This document shows, piece by piece, positions 10,243-22,144 of a stretch of DNA of 64,000 bases. Under the pieces are notes generated by a model. That model did no database searches. It had not been told where the DNA came from and saw nothing but the letters and a program-made list of their open reading frames with translations. The stretch's first letter is position 1. Each line of letters begins with the position of its first letter. Source of the stretch: Allium sativum (Eukaryota; Streptophyta; Magnoliopsida; Asparagales; Amaryllidaceae). The DNA is taken from the NCBI GenBank assembly GCA_030737875.1, contig CM060922.1:306395456-306459455 (forward strand), written 5' to 3'. The position numbers and the translations under genes were made by a program.

Positions 10243-12789
10243 CAGGATATCTGGACAACATAAGATACTCCAGCAGGGAGTGAGATCCAACAAACAAAGC
10301 AAACGGCCTGCTACATAAACCTATACCAAGATATGTATACAACAAAAATTTAGTACCCAAAACAGCATTTCCACAAAGCAAACAACCAAAATTTGAACAT
10401 AACATAATGACCACATTGCAAAGCACCTCTGATATGAAGACATCACATGCCTAAACAAATTTCTAAGCAACTGCCGAAGCAAAGCACACCCAAGAGTTCA
10501 TCATATTTCATCAGTACCCCAAAGCTCATCCGCACCAAATCACAACTTCCATAAGCCCAAAAACAAATAAACAGACTTCAATCACCGTAATAAGACGACC
10601 TCCAATTATTCTCAGATAGTCGAACGCCAAAGACCTGTACCAACCCCGTCCAAACACACCAACTCCAGTGTTCGTCCAAACAATCAAACCCAACAATGAC
10701 TTGTCAAGTTAAAGCACAGAATTGTCCCCGCCCCCCCAAAAAAAACTTGATACGTATAAAGGCGAGAGTTGAATGGCCAAAACTAGAGGAGGAAGGAAGA
10801 GTCACAAAACAATTCACAGATCAAGATGAGCATTGAAAACAAAAGGGGACTCCATAAAAACTGAAGAACTTCCTTACCTATGAGAGTTGAAACACTAACT
10901 ACAACAAGCTAATATTCTCGAACGAAAAAGAAGCTGAAGAGTACCAACATAACACTAGACCAAAACCCTTCCACCAGATGTAAATATGCATGACAGTATA
11001 ACTCACCAAGCAGAAGAGAAATGATGCTCACTTGGATACCTTACGACACAAGTGAATGCATAAGACTGTGAAGGAGGTATGGCAGATGCAGTTACGAAAA
11101 CAAAACATCTTGGCCTGTTTAGAAGAAAGAAGTTGCAGAAAGGAATTTCATGCAATAGGCAGAGGAGGGAAATCTGGAAGTTTTTTGGGCTTATGGAGGC
11201 AAGAATGGGCTAAAAGAAAGGAAAACAGGGGGTATCAGGTGAGGGTAGGCGTTCAGAACTGACGAAGAGATCTGAAAAGTTAGGGTTTGAAGATCATAGC
11301 GCTCCATGAGGACAAAGGTTGGGAGGAGAGGAAGGAGTAGGGATGAAGGGGATGGATTAGATGATAAACGGAGATGGAAGAGGTTGCGATAGAAGTTGAA
11401 AAGAAGAATGGGAAACAAATTCCCAGTCACCATTAATAGAGGTGGCTTCAAACCCTTCTTAGCTATTTTATTTTTAAAGTTAATGGCGCCTTTTTTCTTT
11501 CCTCTCTATGCTCTCTTCTCTTCCTCATTCTTCCTCTCCACCTTCTTATAACCGATCCTAACTCTTCTTTTCTCCTCCTTCCTTCCTCCCAGCTTTCCTC
11601 ATCATAGAACATCCGAACCCTTATCTCAGATCTTTTTTTGTTAGATCTGTGTGTCATGCCACTCCAATGACCCCTTTTTTCCATTTACAACCACTTCGCT
11701 CCACCTCGAGCCAAAATCCCTTCTGCTTTCCCTTTTGACCCTTGCACGGTGTCTCTCGTAGTTACCGGATTTTACCACTTTTGGTTTGCTTCGCGACATC
11801 ACCACCTATCCCTGACTCTGGTCCTTTGCTCTCTACGGTGTCACAAGATTTCCAAGTGAGAAACGATGTGAGTCTCTCCTCTGCATGATGAGTTTTTTTT
11901 GTTATGCATTATAGTTTGTCTCCGATTTTGGTGTAGGCAATAGGTTGGTGTGTTCCTAGGTAGTGTGATTGCTAGTTTGTGTGAGTGTATCGACTTGTTT
12001 GGGTCTTGAAGTCTTGATTCATACATGGAGTTTCTTTTTGTTCACAGTGTCGTTGTGTACCTTGAACATTACATGATTTTTCTTTCCTCCTCCTCTAGTT
12101 AACTCTGTACTTCTGTGGCTCATGTATGTATCAAGTATGCTGTGAGGAGGCTTGCTCTTTTCTCAAGCTTGGTATGTCAGCTTTGAGTCTTTGTATGGTC
12201 ATTTACTAGATGTAGTAGTGCTTGGTTAGTGTTGGTATGTTTCCCAATGTTCGATTGTATGTGTGTCTTGGGTGACGTCTTGAATGTTTTGAGTTGAAGG
12301 CTAATATGCTGGATCTGGGTTTTTTGGTTGCAGTGTGATGGTGGTTAAACTCTTATGGTGTTGTAGTTTGGTTTTGTTGGTGTTGTTTGATGCTTTCTTG
12401 AAATTTTACTCCTATTCTTTATTCAGCATGCCATTTATGCCCATGTTTTGTTGCTTTATGTAGTAGTAGTAGTTTGAGCTTTGTGCTTGTGCACCAGCTT
12501 TTTCATCCTTGGGCAATCATTCTATTGGCTTGGCCATGTTATTTCCCTGTGTGAGCTTTGAAGTCATGTACCCATGCTCTGTTAAGGGAAGGTATTGCTT
12601 CCGTGCTATTGTGTTCAAATGTGTCATATTTTTCACTTCTTGGTGAATTTGGTCATACTGGTTTTTGGAATGTATGTTGCTATGTAGTTTTAGTAACTTG
12701 GCAATGGTTTATTTTTCATGTAACTTGCAAGTCCCTACATAGGTATAATAGTAGTCTAGTCGCTATGATTAACTCTTGTACTATAAGCT
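10243..12789. other. Interior of the split DNA transposon, no recognised gene
   Basis: No transposase motif seen. There is a sharp strand switch: 10780-11460 is purine-rich on the plus strand and 11480-11720 is strongly pyrimidine-rich, like plant 5' leaders. 11830-12790 is GT-rich. This may be captured host sequence (Pack-type element), but no protein family is recognisable. Confidence 0.45.
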
Positions 12790-12960
12790 AAGCTAGTAGC
12801 AGTGGTGGTTCCACTGTAAAAACGTTTGTGGTGGATGGTCCATCTTAAAAATCGAATTTGTAGTAGGTTGTTAAACAGTCAGTCTCCTATAATATTTGTA
12901 ATTATTAATTGTTATAATAATAAGTGTCTGCGGTTACTTTAAAAATCGATCGGCTTTGCC
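12790..12960 (-). repeat. Right inverted subterminal repeat
   Basis: Reverse complement of 4006-4260 with divergence: it ends ATCGGCTTTGCC, with TTGTTATAATAATAAG and two GTCCA-CTTAAAAATCGAA units inside. Confidence 0.7.
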
Positions 12961-13842
12961 AAATTAAAAAATATTTATATTCCATATATTTAAAAATTCA
13001 ATTACTATCACATCTTGAAATTTCATATCATTTCACATTTTAGGGAATATTTTTCCAAGCTTACTTATTAAAATAATATGCATAAAGCATACTTAAGCAA
13101 AACTAATAACCATACTAAGTTGGATTGGATTTCAAACAAGTATGTGTATCAGTGTAAGTAAACATATGCATTTAATTAATGATTTAAATAAAATTTGTAA
13201 ATATATATTTGTATATAATATAAACATAATAAAATATAATTCTCTTATTTCCTTCTAAATCCTGTTCATAAAATATTTCGTGCACACATATCATGTACAT
13301 GTACTTACTTTCATTTGAAATCTATTTAAATAAAGCACTTGATTTTATTTTTAAACAACACTAAAAATACTACTTATTATTTTATTTAAGAGTTTATGCC
13401 AAATAATATATTTCTTATAAATTATCATCTTAGATAAACTAAACCATCATAATTAAAGATAAAATTTCCATTTAATAACAACTGAAAACTCGAGAATATT
13501 CCAGTTTATATTTTTCATTTTCAAAAAATAATATATAAATATAAATCAATTGCTAAGACTAAATTTCAAATTACCAAAATATAGATTAACAAAGAGTTAT
13601 TAATTTATAGAATATGCTTTATAAATATTAAAAATAATTTAAATATTCTTTTAGTTTAGAATTGTCAAATTTCTGGATTGTTTCATAAAGTGTGGTGAAT
13701 GAAATAATTACTAGCATGATTTAAGCAAGATAACATAAATAGACTTAGTAACAGTTCTAGTGTCATAAGAAAATGTATAAGTGCACAACTTAAAATGGTT
13801 TCTAAGGTAAATTGGTTATTTGTCTAATTGAAGCTAATATAG
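12961..13842. other. AT-rich DNA with no recognised feature
   Basis: No gene or motif seen. It could be the distal part of the antisense LTR of element E, whose other part resumes at 30263 after element B; this is inference from position only. Confidence 0.4.
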
Positions 13843-14870
13843 TGTAATGACCCGTATTCTACACATCATAGGATCGTAGAGTATTTATTTCTTTCCCATG
13901 TGAAGTCGTTTGGTCATGTAACTTTGGGAAACATCTATTAGAGTCATTTCCCATGTCCATGATTTTTGTCGATTTTTAAATGACCATTTTGCCCCTAGTT
14001 GGTACTGTTTTGGCCATAACTTTTGATTGGAAAAGAATTTTGACCTGAAACCACTTCCATTTGATTCGTTTGATGGTTTCTCTTTCCGTAGAGTGGTCAT
14101 AATAGCCAAACGGACTTACCGTTTGAGAGATATGGCTGAAACAAGGTTTGGAGGGTGAAAAACTGCTTAACCGGGCCAAATCGGGTGATTAGCAAGTAGG
14201 CCCATAACCCATTTCGGGATTAGGGTTATGGGAGGGCTGAAATGAGATGGAGAATTATTCCATTTCAGTTTTCTAGCCTCCACTTATCACCAAGGATCCC
14301 TAAAAATGGCCTCTAACCTCTAAATCACCTCCAAATCATCTTTTGGTCAAGGATTAAGCTTAGCAACCCCTAATCAAGGAAGATCTTCACCAAATCAACA
14401 TAGGAGCTGCTGTTGGAATTGAAATTCGCATCAAATCAGAGAATTATTTCAGATCTTAGTTTATTTTGTGGCTAAGGTGAGTGATTTGCTTAGTTTTGCA
14501 CTAATTATGGCTAATTAGGGGTGATTAGTGTTAATTAGCGAATTTAAACATGATAAAATTCTGGAAAAATGTTCATAAATTCCTAAATGATGTTTTAGAC
14601 CTCTGATATGAATTTGGGTTAATTTGGTTAAGTTTTGCTAATCCTATCATTAGTTTCACCTAAACATGCTTAAGGGGAAATATGGGATTTTGGGTATGTT
14701 TGATCCATTTTAACCTATGATATTGATGTGAATGATGTTTGTGGTTGATTATGCATGTTGCTATGACAGTATGAAATGCTTTGTGATTGATTTCAATAGT
14801 TAGAATGGTCGAAAACGTCGTCGAATGGCGTAAACACTTGCTGGAATAGTTTCAGAAAACAGTGTAGAGT

Positions 14871-15052
14871 TCGGATCGGATCGGATAAGGGGGCTCGGAT
14901 CGGATATGTTGAACTGAGCAAAGAATCTGATCGGATCGGGACTCAACACTTGGGAAAAGTGGTAAAAAGGAAGGCCACGCTAGCTGAACTGGGATCGGAT
15001 CGGATAGAGAAAAGCGGATCGGATCGAGAAGGACGGATCGGATCGGAAAGAC
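14871..15052 (+). repeat. CGGAT array in the B 5' LTR
   Basis: Many copies of GGATCGGATC. The two LTRs differ by whole 5-bp CGGAT units at two places, as expected of slippage. Followed by GACCCGACCCGA repeats near 15145-15180. Confidence 0.85.
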
Positions 15053-15475
15053 AAAGGCGAGTCAGAGCAGGAGCAAGAAAGCGGATCAGACAGGAGCATA
15101 TGAAGGGGAGCATGAAGACGGATCGAAAGCGCGAACCAAGAAGGACCCGACCCGACCCGAAAGGAAGCACCGACCCGACTCGAAGAAGAAGAAGTGTAAC
15201 ACCCCGAAAATTCTATAACTGTGAAATCCATAAATTAAAGTATAATTAAATTGAAATCAAAGAACTAAGGGAAACGGGATACGCCATTGCGTTCGTCTCG
15301 GAAAAATACGCGAAATAGAGTCCGAGTTTTCGAAAAACGGAGTCCGTATGAAGAAGATATGGCCTTCGGAAGTTCTTGAATTAAATTTAAAATTCAAACA
15401 GAATAAAATAAGCTCAGAAAACAAAAATGGGGCCCAATGGGCCAGGGCGGAAAAAGTCCCGCCTGACACACCCAG

Positions 15476-15570
15476 GTCGACTGGGCTGTCGACCTGGTCT
15501 AACCAGGTCGACAGGCCTGTCGACAGGGCTGTCGACAGGGGTGTCGACCTGGTCCAGAGCCAGGTCGAAC
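15476..15570. repeat. GTCGAC palindrome cluster in N
   Basis: Six GTCGAC sites in about 95 bp, in AGGTCGAC and GTCGACCT contexts that can pair with one another into alternative stems. Confidence 0.9.
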
Positions 15571-15726
15571 CCAGTCTAACCCGGCTGGCCTATTCTCTGT
15601 TGGTCGATTCTCTGTGGTCTGCTTTGTCATTAGGGCTAGGTGGCAGGCTCTAATTGGTCTCTCTTGCGAATGAATGACTACGATCAATCCAAGCAACATC
15701 AATGGTCCTAATCAGTTCCTAACCTC

Positions 15727-15734
15727 TATAAAAA
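15727..15734 (+). promoter_or_regulatory. Candidate LTR TATA box in N
   Basis: TATAAAAA, followed 13 bp later by a plant telo-box word AAACCCTAA (15747-15755). The position inside an LTR fits a U3/R boundary; transcription is inferred. Confidence 0.6.
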
Positions 15735-16527
15735 GGACCCTAGACTAAACCCTAATCTATTCATTCATAAATAAGAACAAAGCCGCCATGTTGCTGAGGA
15801 GCATCTAGGAGTAGCCACCAAATTGGAGAGAAGATTAGGAGGAAAATTCTAAAGCCTAAAGCAATTCAAGCAAATCAAATCAAACCGCATCTTCTTATTC
15901 CTAAATTAGAGAATTCGCCGCAACGATTGTAAGTAGAGTATTACTTTGGTATGAACAAATGATTGTGTAGATATGTATACTCAATTTGTGGCGATAAAGT
16001 AATTCATATTTGTGCGTTGGAATATTGTATACATTTGGATATTCTTGACTTATGTTATTCCATTATAAAGAACTACATGCGGTAGTTCTATACAAGTATA
16101 CGTTTGGAATATTTCGCAAATTATGTAATCCATGTTGAAGCTACATGTATGTAGTTGATTTAAATTCATGCAAGTTTGGGGCTTTGCTACTATGCCATCA
16201 TAATGTGTATTTTTATACAAACGTCATTTTTATGAAGTAATTGGAATAGGTTTGGGTTATCATAATCCATATGAAATTATGTTGAAAATTGGGCATCATG
16301 TATTAAGCCATGCTTTTGTACTAGAAAACCTATTTGCAAACTTATGAATATGGCTAGGCTACGAATGATATTTGGCATAATTGAAATCCATGATTAAGTC
16401 TATCTTGTTTACAAGAATTTTATGATGACATATGTGGTACATAGCTAGGTTAGGCTCAAAAATCCCTTTTTGTAAGTTTACATGACTAAAGTAAAAATCA
16501 TGATTTCATGTTAGAAATATTTATGCC

Positions 16528-16660
16528 ATGGTTATGTGAACAAATTTAACTATACTTATGCCATGCTTATGTTTGATATTATGCCATGTTTATGTTTGAC
16601 ATTATGCCATGCTTATGTTAGAGATATTTATGCCATGCTTATGTTTGACATTATGCCTAA
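16528..16660 (+). repeat. Short tandem repeat ATGCCATG-TTATGTT in N
   Basis: Five to six imperfect units of about 28 bp. The equivalent place in the second N copy (near 18670) keeps only one unit. Confidence 0.7.
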
Positions 16661-16740
16661 ATAAAAATATAGGTTCATGTGTCAATAATGATACCCAATT
16701 TAGATTCTTATCTCAACTACAAGTTCACATGCTTTGATTC

Positions 16741-18479
16741 ATGTCACCTACGCTTTATGACCAAAGTATATATGCAAGTACACCAGTTTCTATTTTGTAT
16801 TTCCAACGTCATATTGCAAGTTCATGCGCTCACCTTCCCCTCTTTGTGTATGTAATCACGTTTTAAGCCTCCCCTTTTCGCATGGCTAAGTTGGGCTTTA
16901 AAAGGCTAAGCCCAACATATATATAATAAACGGACGTGTAAAACGGGGGAAAATAACGTGGGGTTAAAATTACTAATGAATGAAAATATAAAATAGAAGG
17001 GCCCAAATTCAAGTATGGGTTGGGCCCATGATTGGTGTAACCTTTACACCATTAACTTAATAATGGGCCGCAAATATTTACATATAAATAAAGAAGAAAG
17101 ACAAAATATGTAAATGTAGAAAATACGATGTGTTTAACCCGAGGTTGGATTGAGTTGTGATGTAAACCTGCCCGGAACCGCCCGGCTGTCCAGTAGTCAC
17201 AACAATACCTATCCAATGTGGGAGGTTAAACATGGAGCCCAATAAGGACCCGAGGTTAGACTGAGTTGTGGCGTAAGACTGCCCGGAACCAACCGGCAAC
17301 AGGCAGCCACAACAATACCTGTCTAATGTGAGAGGTCAGGGCCTTAATAAGACAATTAAGGCTGAGTCAGGATTGTTAGGATTAAGTGAACTAAAGACTT
17401 AATCAAAATGGAACATGCTAAACTAAACGGACTGGTGGGGTTAGGTTAGGAAAACACTTAACCAACTTAGCATGTTGGCTAGAGATAGAAAACCTAGTAA
17501 CGGGGGACCCTTTTCAGCAGTAACCCTAGAAGGTGTATCAGGATACCCTGAAACTAGGCAGGGTGGGGCACGATTACTGGGCTGATTGTAAGAGGTCAAA
17601 TCGACGGCGGTGGTGTAACAGTGTAGGTTCTAACGGGGTGCGGGCGTGCACACACTCCGGCGCAGAAAAATAAGGCACTGGACACCAGTAGCATACCTGT
17701 GCACTCTAAGGTTGTGTCGGGCCGCCACTATGGGACTTGATATACCCCATGGTGGGACCAGCATAGGTAACTACAACATCGGGGGCTGTAAGACACATGT
17801 AACTATGCGAGTAGGAGCCGATCATCATAGATTAGATCACATCACCCTGATTATGGGGTGCCAGTTGGAAACTAGTTTATATGGGTTCAGAGATTTACAT
17901 GGGGTACGATAGTATATTCGACCCTAGACAACTTAACCAAGTTTATAGTGCTTGCCCACTTCTTGCTTATACTTATCATACCCAGTTCTTTATTCATAGG
18001 CAAAATAGTACTAGACTTACTCAGGCTTTATGTCTGACTCTACTTTTCTTTCGTCTTCTTTTCTTCTGTTCCCCCCCCCCCAGGTCCACAGGGAGGGAAC
18101 ACAGCAGCTTGACCAACCTTAACATCCAGCTTGAAGAAGAGAAATGTATCGCTTGGACTTTCCTGTTTTGAACTATTGCTTTGGACAATCCACTATGGGG
18201 GCTTTGGCAGTTTATCTATGTTTTATTTATGCTTCTTTAAAATAATGTACTCAAGACAGATTATGAAAATGTTATGATTTTGGAAAGGATGTAAGACAAT
18301 CATGGTGATGTTTTGTAACACGTATTTGCTTTTATGAAATAAAAGTTTGTTGTTCTTCCGCTGTTTACAAATATGTGTTCTTATATCTGTCTTGTATATC
18401 TGTGACTTATACTTATAAACCTCCACCAAAATTAGGGCATTCCCTTTGAGAGTGACCCTAACGGAGGTGGGGTGGTTCA
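16741..18479 (+). repeat. N direct repeat, copy 1
   Basis: Begins ATGTCACCTACGC and repeats at 18784, offset 2043 bp. It contains a GC-rich internal duplication at 17139 and 17250 with CCCGGAACC words. No open frame with a known domain. Confidence 0.9.
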
Positions 18480-18783
18480 CTTATATTTATACCATCGTTA
18501 CTTTTAAAACATCACCAAGTTTAAAGCAAACACCATGTTTAGGAATATTTATGCATAAGTATATTTATACCATCGTTATGTGATTAGACTTAAATCATGA
18601 TTAAGTTGAACTATGCTTTTGTGTTAGTAACAACGTATCCCCTTTGTAAACATGTAGAAACCTTATGAACATGATTTGGTTATGTTTGACATTATGCCTA
18701 AATAAGAACATAGGTCTATGTTGTAGTTAAGACTATGTGACACCTAATTTAGATTCTTATCTTAAGTTTACATGGTTTGATTC

Positions 18784-20523
18784 ATGTCACCTACGCTTTA
18801 TGACCAAAGTATATATGCAAGTACACCAGTTTCTATTTTGTATTTCCAACGTCATATTGCAAGTTCATGCGCTCACCTTCCCCTCTTGGTGTATGTAATC
18901 ACGCTTTAAGCCTCCCCTTTTCGCATGGCTAAATTGGGCTTTAAAAGGCTAAGCCCAATATATATGTAATAAACGGACGTGTAAAACGGGGGAAAATAAC
19001 GTTGGGTTAAAATTACTAATGAATGGAAATATAAAATAGAAGGGCCCAAATTCAAGTATGGGTTGGGCCCATGATTGGTGTAACCTTTACACCATTAACT
19101 TAATAATGGGCCGCAAATATTTACATATAAATAAAGAAGAAAGACAAAATATGTAAATGTAGAACATATGATGTGTTTAACCCGAGGTTGGATTGAGTTG
19201 TGATGTAAACCTGCCCGGAACCGCCCGGCTGTCCAGTAGTCACAACAATACCTATCCAATGTGGGAGGTTAAACATGGAGCCCAATAAGGACCCGAGGTT
19301 AGACTGAGTTGTGGCGTAAGACTGCCCGGAACCAACCGGCAACAGGCAGCCACAACAATACCTGTCTAATGTGAGAGGTCAGGGCCTTAATAAGACAATT
19401 AAGGCTGAGTCAGGATTGTTAGGATTAAGTGAACTAAAGACTTAATCAAAATGGAACATGCTAAACTAAACGGACTGGTGGGGTTAGGTTAGGAAAACAC
19501 TTAACCAACTTAGCATGTTGGCTAGAGATAGAAAACCTAGTAACGGGGGACCCTTTTCAGTAGTAACCCTAGAAGGTGTATCAGGATACCCTGAAACTAG
19601 GCAGGGTGGGGCACGATTACTGGGCTGATTGTAAGAGGTCAAATCGACGGCGGTGGTGTAGCAGTGTAGGTTCTAACGGGGTGCGGGCGTGCACACACTC
19701 CGGCGCAGAAAAATAAGGCACTGGACACCAGTAGCATACCTGTGCACTCTAAGGTTGTGTCGGGCCGCCACTATGGGACTTGATACACCCCATGGTGGGA
19801 CCAGCATAGGTAACTACAACATCGGGGGCCGTAAGACACATGTAACTATGTGAGTAGGAGCCGATCATCATAGATTAGATCACATCACCCTGATTATGGG
19901 GTGCCAGTTAGAAACTAGTTTGTATGGGTTCAGAGATTTACATGGGGTACGATAGTATATTCGACCCTAGACAACTTAACCAAGTTTATAGTGCTTTGCC
20001 CACTTCTTGCTTATACTTATCATACCCAGTTCTTTATTCATAGACAAAATAGTACTAGACTTACTCAGGATTTATGTCTGACTCTACTTTTCTTTCGTCT
20101 TCTTTTCTTCCGTTCCCCCCCCCCAGGTCCACAGGGAGGGAACACAGCAGCTTGACCAACCTTAACATCCAGCTTGAAGAAGAGAAATGTATTGCTTGGA
20201 CTTTCCTGTTTTGAACTATGGCTTTGGACAATCCACTATGGGGACTTTTGCAGTTTATCTATGTTTTATTTATGCTTCTTTAAATAATGTACTCAAGACA
20301 GATTATGAAAGTGTTATGTTGTGGAAAAAAAAGATGTAAGACAATCATGGTGATGTTTTGTAACACGTATTTGCTTTGATGAAATAAAAGTTGTTGTTTT
20401 TCCGCTGTTTACAAATATGTGTTCTTATATCTGTCTTGTATATCTGTGACTTATACTTATAAACCTCCACAAAAATTAGGGCATTCCCTTTGAGAGTGAC
20501 CCTAACGGAGGTGGGGTGTTTCA
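18784..20523 (+). repeat. N direct repeat, copy 2
   Basis: Near-identical to 16741-18479. It ends at the outer boundary of N. Confidence 0.9.
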
Positions 20524-20831
20524 AGAAGCAGCTGACTCGAACCCAGAGGAATGCCGACCCGAACCGCATCAGAAGGGGGACCCGACCCGAACGGACAAAG
20601 AACACCGACCCGAACCGATGACCTGAGGAAGAACCCGACCCGACCCAGTATTGACCAATAACCCGAGATGCAAAGGTAGTCCAATAGGGGAAGTTAGAGC
20701 TCAGGATCCCGGAACCAGTTGGGAACCAACGAGTTCACTTCATGGTTGGACTTTGCTGCGGGACGTGTGCTAAGGAGTTGTCGACGTTCATAACTTCGAT
20801 TCACCACTAAAAGGAATGATGGGCTACTTAT

Positions 20832-21146
20832 CAGTGTAGTAGGGTCATTATGACCTGAGGGGCAAGGTGATGGTAGCGAGACTACGTTATCAGTGCAATA
20901 GGGTCATTATGACCTGAGGGGCAAGGTGATGCGTAGTAAGACTATGAGCCAGCGCAGATGGGGTGAATAACTTCATGGGGCAAGTGGACATAGTAAGGAT
21001 TGGTAAGGCTATGAGCCAGCGCAGATGGGGTGAATAACTCCATGGGGCAAGTGGACATAGCAAGGAATTTGTGGTTACGTTATCAGTGCAGTGAAGCCAT
21101 TTATGACTTCATGGAGCAAAGTGATCGTAGCAAGGAATGTTGGGTG
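20832..21146 (+). repeat. Five tandem repeats of 59-67 bp in the B 5' LTR
   Basis: Units start CAG(T/C)G at 20832, 20891, 20950, 21017 and 21084, each with a TGACCTGAGGGGCAAG- or ACTCCATGGGGCAAG-like core. The matching array in the 3' LTR is at 29220-29534. Confidence 0.9.
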
Positions 21147-21886
21147 ATCGAAGTGGTGAATATCGTATGCTTTATGCACTGAGTGAGAGACGTGAGGATG
21201 GATGCTATGTTTGATTGTTTTCCATCATTATGACATGCACACCTCCCCCACCTCCGTATTTTTACACTGTTTGATATGATACCTTAGAGTGTTGTACAGT
21301 ATGTAGTGCTAACTCTTTGGTTGCAGGTCCAGGTTCAGGTATGTTTTAGTCTACCTGTTATTGTTCACTTTAGATGCTTATCGCTCATACCAGGCTTTAT
21401 GTCTGACCCAGAGTTTTATGTCTCCTCTTATTACTCTGGGTGCTCACACGAGCAGACTAGAGACAGGTTAGCTGGTGATGCGCGAGTAGCTGATTCGGAG
21501 GCGGGCAGGAGGCTTCCACGTATTATATATATATATATACACATTCTCCCTGTGTCGTTGGTGGTCGCTACTTGGGCATTAGTAGTGTACCTCCTTTATC
21601 TTGTTTTGCTTTGAGACAGTTTGAATGTTGTAATAAGCTGTATTCTGAATTTCCGCTGCTATGATGTTTAGTTCTGATTTTCAGCTTATGCACTGTCTCT
21701 CCTGTTTTATGTCAAGTATGTTACTATTATATTTTGTTCTATGCGCTGTGAGACATTCTACAGGTTCTTTGTATGTTCATTTCCTTCTCCCTTTTTCCTT
21801 CTGATGACCCGTTCCGTGCCAATTGGACATGTGTACAGCGTACTTTTGGGGTAAATGTCGGTTGGTGCGGGGCGGGCTGTCACACT

Positions 21887-21898
21887 TGGTATCAGAGC
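21887..21898 (+). other. Primer binding site of element B, initiator Met-tRNA
   Basis: TGGTATCAGAGC, complementary to the 3' end of plant initiator Met-tRNA, two bases after the 5' LTR. Confidence 0.95.
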
Positions 21899-22144
21899 TC
21901 TAGGTTGCGTAGTTAACCTAGGGAAAGACACTAGGGAGAGTTAGTACGTATATGAGAGCGCGTATTTGTGATTACTTTGGTTTTCAAAAGCTATGTATAT
22001 ATATACTATTAGTAGTATAAAGATGAAGTTGCACTGCACTAGTACCACTATGGAGTCGTTAATCGTTTCCCTTTTAATAGATTAACAATGAGCTGAGAGA
22101 CGAGGGGTGCTGGTAGAGGGACCAACCAAGGGAATGCCGCTGAC

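Larger units (their letters stand above)
4006..12960. mobile_element. DNA transposon with long inverted subterminal repeats, split by a solo LTR
   Basis: GGCAAAGCC at 4006 and GGCTTTGCC ending at 12960 open two diverged inverted repeats of about 170-250 bp. Removing the 5.97-kb solo LTR leaves about 3 kb. Both ends carry tandem CGGTTTTTAA-GTCCACC-like units, which points to CACTA- or Mutator-type elements. No transposase is recognisable in the interior, and I could not find a clean target duplication in the A/T-rich flanks. Best read as a non-autonomous element. Confidence 0.6.
15195..20523 (+). mobile_element. Nested LTR-type insertion N with a 2.04-kb tandem duplication
   Basis: Starts TGTAACACCCCG and ends GGGGTGTTTCA, flanked by perfect AGAAG duplications (15190-15194, 20524-20528). 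A possible full LTR runs 15195-18479, ending GGTGGTTCA. It is followed by a 5'-truncated second copy whose 3' 1.7 kb (18784-20523) is about 99% like 16741-18479 by eye. There is no primer site or coding interior. It looks like LTR plus truncated LTR left by recombination, or a solo LTR with internal tandem duplication. The opening resembles the start of D (shared GAGTCCGTATGAA). Confidence 0.85.
13843..21884 (+). repeat. 5' LTR of element B (contains insertion N)
   Basis: TGTAATGACC to GCTGTCACA. Once 15195-20523 and one AGAAG copy are removed it matches the 3' LTR nearly base for base. A 10-bp inverted repeat CCCATAACCC/GGGTTATGGG is at 14201-14232. A TA tract at about 21521-21538, followed by CACATTCTCCC, may be the core promoter; this is unproven. 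Confidence 0.95.

Noticed and set aside
4006..12960. Complete Mutator element with 9-bp target duplication
   Set aside because: The A/T-rich flanks gave no matching 9-mer, and no transposase was seen; kept as a transposon of uncertain superfamily.
14943..15249. Overlapping open frames of 75-99 codons in the B LTR
   Set aside because: Produced by the CGGAT and GACCC repeats lacking stops; they repeat in the other LTR at about 28515-29062.
17078..17299. Minus-strand 73-codon open frame, repeated at 19121-19342
   Set aside because: Present twice only because of the N tandem duplication; it covers a GC-rich internal repeat, no domain.
21306..21614. 102-codon open frame near the end of the B LTR, repeated at 29684-29992
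   Set aside because: Runs through the TA tract and is non-coding in character; LTR sequence only.
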